Source: Streptomyces sp. SAI-135
GTDB taxonomy: Bacteria > Actinomycetota > Actinomycetes > Streptomycetales > Streptomycetaceae
Direction of reading: 5' to 3'
Assembly (NCBI RefSeq): GCF_029893805.1
Contig: NZ_JARXYP010000002.1
Span: forward strand, 2,542,001 to 2,606,000
DNA: 64,000 nucleotides
Shown: in pieces, positions 58,617-64,000 of the stretch
How the letters are laid out: every line of letters begins with the position of its first letter
How positions within the stretch are numbered: the first letter of the stretch is position 1
Program-made: the position numbers and the translations under genes
Notes under the pieces: model-generated
Seen by the model: only the letters and a program-made list of their open reading frames with translations
The model's database searches: none
What the model was told of the DNA's origin: nothing

Positions 58617-59803
58617 CCGAGACCCCCCTGCACGGCCTGCGCGTGCTCGACACGGCCACCCTCTTCGCCGGCCCCCTCGCCGCCACCCTGCTCGGCGACT
58701 TCGGCGCCGAGGTCGTCAAGATCGAGCACCCCACCAAACCGGACCCCTCCCGCGGCCACGGCCCCTCCAAGGACGGCATCGGCCTGTGGTGGAAGGTCCT
58801 GGGCCGCAACAAGCGCACGATCACCCTGGACCTGTCCAAGCCGGGCGGCCGGACCACCTTCCTCAGGCTGGCCGCCTCCGCGGACGTCGTCATCGAGAAC
58901 TTCCGCCCGGGCACCCTGGAGAAGTGGGACCTCGGCTGGCCCGAGCTGTCCGCCGCCAACCCCCGCCTGGTCCTCACCCGCGTCACGGGCTTCGGCCAGT
59001 TCGGCCCCTACGCCGACCGCCCCGGCTTCGGCACCCTCGCCGAGGCGATGAGCGGCTTCGCGGCGATCACCGGCGAACCGGACGCCCCGCCGGTGCTGCC
59101 GCCCTTCGGCCTGGCCGACTCCATCGCGGGCCTGGCCACGGCGTACGCGGTGATGACGGCGCTCGCGGCCCGGGAGCGCACCGGCGAGGGCCAGGTCGTC
59201 GACATGGCCCTCATCGAGCCGATCCTGACGGTCCTCGGACCCCAGCCGACCTGGTACGACCAGCTCGGCCACGTCCAGGAGCGCACCGGCAACCGCTCCG
59301 CCAACAACGCCCCCCGCAACACCTACCGCACCGCCGACGGCACCTGGGTCGCGGTCTCCACCTCGGCCCAGTCGATCGCGGAACGCGTGATGCACCTGGT
59401 CGGCCGCCCGGAGCTGATCGACGAACCCTGGTTCGCGACCGGCGCCGAGCGGGCCGCCCACGCCGACGTCCTCGACGCGGCGGTCGGCTCGTGGATCGCC
59501 GCACGCACCCGCACCGACGTCCTCGCGGCCTTCGAGAAGGCGGAGGCGGCGATCGCCCCGATCCAGGACGTCCGGGACGTGATGGCCGACCCGCAGTACC
59601 AGGCGCTCGACACCGTCACCACGGTCGACGACCCCGAGCTGGGCCCCCTGCGCATGCAGAACGTCCTCTTCCGGCTCTCCGCGACCCCCGGCGCGATCCG
59701 CTGGGCGGGCCGCCCGCACGGCGCGGACACGGACCGTATCCTGACGGAACTGGGCCTGAGCGAGGCCGAGTTGGCGGCCCTGCGCCAGGAGGGCGCCCTG
59801 TGA
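58613..59803 (+). CDS. Family III CoA-transferase (CaiB/BaiF)
   Basis: 396 residues. Typical start HGLRVLDTATLFAGPLAATL, CoA-binding VIENFRPGTLEKWDLG, and Asp169 in FGLADSIAGLATAY at the position of the catalytic Asp of formyl-CoA transferase. It should move CoA to a carboxylic acid, probably one cleaved afterwards by the CitE-type lyase. Overlaps the kinase (ATGA) and the lyase (GTGA). Confidence 0.92.
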   Translation: MTETPLHGLRVLDTATLFAGPLAATLLGDFGAEVVKIEHPTKPDPSRGHGPSKDGIGLWWKVLGRNKRTITLDLSKPGGRTTFLRLAASADVVIENFRPGTLEKWDLGWPELSAANPRLVLTRVTGFGQFGPYADRPGFGTLAEAMSGFAAITGEPDAPPVLPPFGLADSIAGLATAYAVMTALAARERTGEGQVVDMALIEPILTVLGPQPTWYDQLGHVQERTGNRSANNAPRNTYRTADGTWVAVSTSAQSIAERVMHLVGRPELIDEPWFATGAERAAHADVLDAAVGSWIAARTRTDVLAAFEKAEAAIAPIQDVRDVMADPQYQALDTVTTVDDPELGPLRMQNVLFRLSATPGAIRWAGRPHGADTDRILTELGLSEAELAALRQEGAL

Positions 59804-60633
59804 GGCCGTACCCGCTGACCTGGCTCTACGTGCCCGGCGACCGCCCGCACGTGGTGGACAAGGCTCTCACCGCGGGCGCCGACGTCGTGGTCGTCGACCT
59901 GGAGGACGCGGTCGCCCCCGACCGCAAGCGGTACGCCCGCGAGGCCACCGCCGAACGTCTCGGCGACCCCCAGCCGGTCCCGGTCCATGTACGGGTGAAC
60001 GCCCTGGCCGGCCCCCTGGCGGTGGCGGACCTCGCGGCGATGGCCGGCCTCCCGGGCGTCTCCGGCCTCCGCCTGCCCAAGGTCACCGCCCCCGCCCAGA
60101 TCGTCCGCGTCGCCCGGGCGACGGCCCGGACGGAAGGCGGCGCCGCCCCACCCCTGTACGCCCTCCTGGAGTCGGCCCTGGGCATCGAGCACGCCTACGC
60201 CGTCGCCACCGCCCACCCGAACCTGCGAGGCATCGCCCTCGGCGAGGCCGACCTCCGTGCCGACCTGGGCGTCCGGCACGACGGGGGCCTGGACTGGGCC
60301 CGCTCCCGGGTGGTCGTGGCGGCGCGGGCCGCGGCCCTTCCTCCCCCGTCCCAGTCGGTCCACCCCGACATCCGGGACCTGGAGGGTCTGCGGGCCGGCT
60401 GCGCCCACGGCCGTGCCCTGGGCTTCCTGGGCCGGGCGGCCGTCCATCCCCGCCAGCTCCCGGTGATCGAGCGGGCCTACCTCCCCACGCAGGAGGAGAT
60501 CGAACAGGCGGAGACCGTCCTGAAGGCGGCGGAGGCCCACCAGGGGGCGCAGGCCCTGGCGGACGGCACCTTCATCGACGCGGCGGTGGTGACCCAGGCC
60601 CACCGCACCCTCTCCCTGGCCCATCGCGGCTGA
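59800..60633 (+). CDS. HpcH/HpaI-family CoA-ester lyase (CitE-like)
   Basis: 277 residues from GTG 59800. CitE/malyl-CoA lyase features: SWLYVPGDRP-like N-terminus (TWLYVPGDRPHVVDKA), the metal-site acidic cluster VVDLEDAV (Asp33, Glu35, Asp36), RLPKV, ALLESALGIEHA and GEADLRADLG. Likely cleaves a hydroxy-dicarboxylyl-CoA such as malyl-, citramalyl- or methylmalyl-CoA. Last gene of the operon, ending just before a strong terminator. Confidence 0.9.
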   Translation: MRPYPLTWLYVPGDRPHVVDKALTAGADVVVVDLEDAVAPDRKRYAREATAERLGDPQPVPVHVRVNALAGPLAVADLAAMAGLPGVSGLRLPKVTAPAQIVRVARATARTEGGAAPPLYALLESALGIEHAYAVATAHPNLRGIALGEADLRADLGVRHDGGLDWARSRVVVAARAAALPPPSQSVHPDIRDLEGLRAGCAHGRALGFLGRAAVHPRQLPVIERAYLPTQEEIEQAETVLKAAEAHQGAQALADGTFIDAAVVTQAHRTLSLAHRG

Positions 60634-60637
60634 CACA

Positions 60638-60675
60638 CGACGAGGGCGCCCCGCTGCTGCGGGGCGCCCTCGTCG
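60638..60675. terminator. Bidirectional terminator between the ARH operon and lgt
   Basis: A perfect 16-bp stem CGACGAGGGCGCCCCG / CGGGGCGCCCTCGTCG with a 6-base loop, 5 bases after the lyase stop and 15 before the lgt stop on the other strand. Confidence 0.92.
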
Positions 60676-60690
60676 ACGTACGTCCGACCG

Positions 60691-61653
60691 TCAGGACTTC
60701 TTCGCCGACTCGGCCTCGTCGGCCGTCTCGGCCGTCTCGGCCTCGGTCTTCCCCTCGGCCTCCACCTTCTCGTCGGCCTCTGCCTTCTCGTCGGCGCCGG
60801 TCTTCTCGCTGTCCTCGGCCTCGCCGTCGGCGGTGTCCGCGCCCGGCTCGACGACCTCCTCGCGTCCCGGCCGCTTCTTCGCCGACACCACGATGTACGT
60901 CACCGCGAGCAGGAACACGATGATCGCGGTCCAGACGTTGAGCCGGAGCCCGAGGATGTGGTGGGCGTCGTCGATCCGCATGTACTCGATCCAGCCGCGC
61001 CCCGCGCAGTACGCGGCGACGTACAGCGCGAACGCCCGCCCGTGGCCCAGCTTGAAGCGGCGGTCGGCCCAGATGACCAGCAGGGCGACGCCGATGCACC
61101 ACAGCGACTCGTACAGGAAGGTCGGGTGGTAGTAGCCCGGCACCCGGCCGTCCGTGGAGGAGGTGATGTGCAGGGCCCACGGCAGGTCGGTCGGCTTGCC
61201 GTACAGCTCCTGGTTGAACCAGTTGCCCCAGCGGCCGATGGCCTGCGCGAGGGCGATACCGGGGGCGATGGCGTCGGCGTAGGCCGGGAGCGGGATGCCC
61301 CGGCGGCGGCAGCCGATCCACGCGCCCACCGCACCGAGCGCGATCGCGCCCCAGATGCCGAGGCCGCCCTCCCAGATCTTGAAGGCGTCGACCCAGTCAC
61401 GGCCCTCGCTGAAGTACAGCTCGTAGTCCGTGATCACGTGGTAGAGGCGGCCGCCTAGCAGTCCGAACGGCACGGCCCAGACCGCGATGTCGGCCACCGT
61501 GCCGACCCGCCCGCCACGGGCGATCCAGCGCTTGTTGCCGAGCCAGACCGCGACGAAGACGCCGATGATGATGCAGAACGCGTAGCCACGCAGCGGGATG
61601 GGACCGAGGTGGATCACCCCGCGCGACGGGCTGGGAATGTAGGCAAGTTCCAT
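60691..61653 (-). CDS. lgt: Prolipoprotein diacylglyceryl transferase
   Basis: 320 residues from ATG 61653 (MELAYIPSPSRG). Integral membrane enzyme that adds diacylglycerol to the lipobox cysteine of lipoproteins such as LivK. The Lgt signature GRWGNWFNQELYG is intact, with LGGRLYHVITDYELY and YHPTFLYESLW. After the last membrane segment is a hydrophilic Glu/Lys/Ala tail of about 60 residues (EKTGADEKAEADEKVEAEG), common in streptomycete Lgt. Confidence 0.96.
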   Translation of the reverse strand: MELAYIPSPSRGVIHLGPIPLRGYAFCIIIGVFVAVWLGNKRWIARGGRVGTVADIAVWAVPFGLLGGRLYHVITDYELYFSEGRDWVDAFKIWEGGLGIWGAIALGAVGAWIGCRRRGIPLPAYADAIAPGIALAQAIGRWGNWFNQELYGKPTDLPWALHITSSTDGRVPGYYHPTFLYESLWCIGVALLVIWADRRFKLGHGRAFALYVAAYCAGRGWIEYMRIDDAHHILGLRLNVWTAIIVFLLAVTYIVVSAKKRPGREEVVEPGADTADGEAEDSEKTGADEKAEADEKVEAEGKTEAETAETADEAESAKKS

Positions 61654-61672
61654 GGCAGGGTCGACGCTACCC

Positions 61673-61705
61673 TGCCGGGCCGGGCCCACGGCAGGCGGCC
61701 CGGCA
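61673..61705 (-). terminator. Hairpin between the DsbA-like gene and lgt
   Basis: A 9-bp perfect stem TGCCGGGCC / GGCCCGGCA with a 15-base loop, 28 bases downstream of the DsbA-like stop (minus strand). Confidence 0.6.
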
Positions 61706-61732
61706 ACGGGTCCATAACAGGCGGACCTGAAT

Positions 61733-62512
61733 TCACTGCCCCTTGGCGGCTTCCTGCACCTGCTGCTTCAGCTTCGCCGGAGTCATCGTCTGGTCCTGGT
61801 AGATGTTCTTGCCGTTCAGCAGGACGGTCGGCGTGCCGCTGAAGCCGCCGTTGCGGAACGCCGCCGCCGACTTCTCGACCCAGCTGTTGTGGGTGCCCTT
61901 CTCGACACAGGTGCGGAACGCGGGGGTGTCCAGGCCGTCGACCTTCTGCGCCAGGTCGAGCAGCTTCTCGTTCTTCGCGTAGTCGTCGCTGGTCTCGGCG
62001 GGCTGGTTCTCGTACAACACGTCGTGGTACGCCGGGAACTTGCCCACGTCCTGGGCGCAGGCCGCGGCGTTGGCCGCGTTGCGCGAGCCGGTGCCGCCCA
62101 TGTTGCCGTCGATGATCGTGGCCAGGTGGTACTCGACCTTGAGCTTGCCGGACCCGGTGAGCTCGTGGATCGTCGGGCGGTACGCCGTCTCGAATGCCTT
62201 GCAGGCCGGGCAGCGGAAGTCCTCCCAGACGACCAGCGTCGACCTGGCCCCCTCCTCGCCGACCGGGATGGCCAGGCTGTCCTGGCCGTTGGCCCCCGAG
62301 GGCACCACGACCGGGCCCGAGGCGTCGCTGTCCTTGTCCTTGCCCGCGTTGGCCGCGACGACACCGATCACGGCCGCGAGACCGAGGACGCAGACCACGC
62401 TCGCCCCCACGATCAGCACCCGGCGCCGCTTCTCCGCGGTCCTCTGCTTCGCGCGCTCCTCCGCCAGCCGCTCCCGGGCGGTGCGCTTTCCCTCACGGTT
62501 CTTCTCGCTCAC
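61733..62512 (-). CDS. Membrane-anchored DsbA-like thiol oxidoreductase
   Basis: 259 residues from GTG 62512. A basic N-terminal segment of 31 residues is followed by one membrane segment (about 32-55) and an extracellular thioredoxin-like DsbA domain with the active site CPAC (Cys101, Cys104) in WEDFRCPACKAFE and a cis-Pro region GFSGTPTVLLNG. It probably forms or isomerises disulphides in exported proteins. Located between trpA and lgt on the same strand. Confidence 0.92.
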   Translation of the reverse strand: MSEKNREGKRTARERLAEERAKQRTAEKRRRVLIVGASVVCVLGLAAVIGVVAANAGKDKDSDASGPVVVPSGANGQDSLAIPVGEEGARSTLVVWEDFRCPACKAFETAYRPTIHELTGSGKLKVEYHLATIIDGNMGGTGSRNAANAAACAQDVGKFPAYHDVLYENQPAETSDDYAKNEKLLDLAQKVDGLDTPAFRTCVEKGTHNSWVEKSAAAFRNGGFSGTPTVLLNGKNIYQDQTMTPAKLKQQVQEAAKGQ

Positions 62513-62616
62513 ACCCGCAGAACGAACCGGGGAGGCGCACCGCGCCTCCCCGGCCCCAGGTCCACCCGTTCGAGTGACCGAATTTTCCGTCACGCTCTGA
62601 CAGGCGTACGGCCTGT

Positions 62617-63435
62617 CTACGCCTGTCGGCGCACGCCCTTGGCCAGCTCGCCCGCGAGCGCGCGGACGCCCTCGACGCCGGCCCTGTCGTCCGGCGCGTC
62701 CAGCATCCGCTTCACGAAGGCCGAGCCGACGATCACACCGTCGGCGAAGCCGGCCACCTCGGCGGCCTGCGCCGCGTTGGAGACACCGAGCCCGACGCAG
62801 ACCGGCAGGTCGCTGCCGGTGGCCCGGGTCCGCTCGACGAGGTCCTGCGCCTGGGCGCCCACCGACTCGCGGGTACCGGTGACGCCCATCAGCGAGGCTG
62901 CGTACACGAACCCGCTGCCGGCCGCGGTGATCTCGGCGAGCCGTGCGTCCTTGCTGCTGGGCGCGACCACGAAGACCGTGGCGAGCCCGTGCTTCTCGGC
63001 GTGCTCCCGCCACAGCGCCGACTCCTGCACGGGCAGGTCGGGCAGGATGCAGCCCGCGCCGCCCGCCTCGGCGAGCTCGGCGGTGAAGCGCTCGACGCCG
63101 TAGCGGTCGATGGGGTTCCAGTACGTCATCACGAGCACCGGCTTCCCGGTGGCCGCGTGGGTCTCCTTCACCGTCCGCATCACGTCCGCGATCTTGACGC
63201 CGCCGCGCAGGGCGATGTCGTCGGCGGTCTGGATGACGGGGCCGTCGAGGACGGGGTCGCTGTGCGGCAGACCGACCTCGACGACGTCCGCGCCGCCGTC
63301 GAAGGCGGCCTTGATCGCCTCGATGCCGCCGTCCACGGTCGGGAACCCGGCCGGGAGGTAGGCGATGAGCGCGGACCGTCCCTCGGCCCTGGCGGCGGCG
63401 AGGGTGTCGGTCAACAGCTGGATGTTCCCGCTCAC
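62617..63435 (-). CDS. trpA: Tryptophan synthase alpha chain
   Basis: 272 residues. TIM barrel with catalytic Glu53 ([11 protein letters not shown]) and Asp64 (PVLDGPVIQ), and the loop [20 protein letters not shown]. It cleaves indole-3-glycerol phosphate to indole, channelled to TrpB. The GTG start overlaps the trpB stop (GTGA). Confidence 0.97.
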   Translation of the reverse strand: MSGNIQLLTDTLAAARAEGRSALIAYLPAGFPTVDGGIEAIKAAFDGGADVVEVGLPHSDPVLDGPVIQTADDIALRGGVKIADVMRTVKETHAATGKPVLVMTYWNPIDRYGVERFTAELAEAGGAGCILPDLPVQESALWREHAEKHGLATVFVVAPSSKDARLAEITAAGSGFVYAASLMGVTGTRESVGAQAQDLVERTRATGSDLPVCVGLGVSNAAQAAEVAGFADGVIVGSAFVKRMLDAPDDRAGVEGVRALAGELAKGVRRQA

Positions 63436-64000
63436 TTGGCGTCCCCCTCGATCTCCGCGCCGGTGCCGGCCTCGTCCGCGGCGACGGCCGCGTCCGTGTC
63501 GTAGAGGCCGAAGTAGCGTGCTGCCGTGTCCATGTCCTTGTCGCCGCGTCCGGACAGGTTGACGACGATCAGCCCGTCCTTGCCGAGCTCCCTGCCGACC
63601 TCCAGGGCACCGGCCAGCGCGTGGGCGCTCTCGATGGCCGGGATGATGCCCTCGGTGCGCGACAGCAGGCGCAGGGCCTGCATGGCCGCGTCGTCGGTGA
63701 CCGCGCGGTACTCGCCGCGCCCGGAGTCCTTGAGGTAGGAGTGCTCGGGGCCGATGCCCGGGTAGTCCAGACCGGCCGAGATGGAGTACGGCTCGGTGAT
63801 CTGACCCTCCTCGTCCTGGAGGACGTAGGAGCGGGAGCCGTGCAGGATGCCGGGCTCGCCCGCGGTGAGGGTCGCCGCGTGCTCGCCGGTCTCCACGCCG
63901 TGTCCGGCGGGCTCGCAGCCGATGAGGCGTACGCCGGTGTCGGGGATGAAGGCGTGGAAGAGGCCGATGGCGTTCGACCCGCCGCCGACGCAGGCGATGG
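63432..64000 (-). CDS. trpB: Tryptophan synthase beta chain, N-terminal part beyond window
   Basis: The last 189 codons are present; the start lies past 64000. Visible: [15 protein letters not shown] (PLP phosphate site), [61 protein letters not shown] and [17 protein letters not shown] enzyme that joins indole and serine to make tryptophan. The C-terminal extension after the core ([19 protein letters not shown]) is acidic and variable. Confidence 0.96.
   Translation of the reverse strand, partial: IACVGGGSNAIGLFHAFIPDTGVRLIGCEPAGHGVETGEHAATLTAGEPGILHGSRSYVLQDEEGQITEPYSISAGLDYPGIGPEHSYLKDSGRGEYRAVTDDAAMQALRLLSRTEGIIPAIESAHALAGALEVGRELGKDGLIVVNLSGRGDKDMDTAARYFGLYDTDAAVAADEAGTGAEIEGDAK

Overview
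The window is chromosomal DNA from a Streptomyces-like actinomycete. The G+C content is very high, third codon positions are almost always G or C, GTG starts are common, and stop/start overlaps (ATGA, GTGA) are frequent. Tat and lipoprotein signals, ANTAR regulators and the neighbourhood polA / liv / pyk / gltBD / lgt / trpA-trpB all fit that genus. Most genes are ordinary chromosomal genes; the segment from about 19.7 to 45 kb carries more accessory and repeat-rich DNA.

Layout. 1-321: partial small protein (minus). 322-826: repeat-rich spacer with nested inverted repeats. 827-3558: polA (minus) with an apparent frameshift. 3727-6522: YdeP-type molybdopterin oxidoreductase and a hotdog thioesterase. 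7108-7794: membrane-anchored protein of unknown function. 8009-13657: complete branched-chain amino acid ABC operon (livKHMGF) with a strong hairpin after the binding-protein gene. 13730-15426: ANTAR response regulator, an atypical tRNA-Leu(CAA) and a helix-turn-helix/LAGLIDADG protein. 15434-19623: pyruvate kinase, SIMPL protein and Tat-exported 5'-nucleotidase. 19690-22505: lysine N-hydroxylase plus PLP decarboxylase, a siderophore-like pair without the later enzymes. 22622-26239: aminopeptidase N, a single-domain response regulator and chorismate mutase, then a 37-bp minisatellite. 27013-30658: AraC regulator, GH35 beta-galactosidase and a zinc-ribbon metallopeptidase.

30775-40810 is a coherent gene set matching the KstR2 regulon of mycobacteria, which degrades the C and D rings of steroids (the HIP pathway). 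It has two SDRs, EchA20, IpdA, IpdB, IpdC, FadA6, a KstR2-like TetR repressor, IpdF, IpdE1 and IpdE2. Two matching palindromic operators lie in the two divergent promoter regions. The 3' end of fadA6 has been tandemly duplicated. No steroid A/B-ring gene and no fadD3 is in the window.

40788-45009: an orphan cytochrome b, a zinc-finger rhomboid protease translationally coupled to a GH46 chitosanase, and a decayed secreted-protein gene. 45121-51181: gltB-gltD (minus) with a GlnR-like box upstream. 51564-52295: VIT1/CCC1-type metal transporter with a possible iron box. 52579-60633: a tightly overlapping seven-gene operon with four different ADP-ribosylglycohydrolase-family proteins, a ribokinase-type kinase, a family III CoA-transferase and a CitE-type lyase. 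I consider this the most likely undescribed system here. 60691-64000: lgt, a membrane-anchored DsbA-like oxidoreductase, trpA and the 3' part of trpB (all minus).

Genes that work together: LivK is a lipoprotein and so a substrate of Lgt. GltBD, LivKHMGF, chorismate mutase and TrpAB belong to nitrogen and amino-acid metabolism. The steroid-ring module has its own repressor and operators. Family assignments come from reading motifs and lengths; no database search was run.
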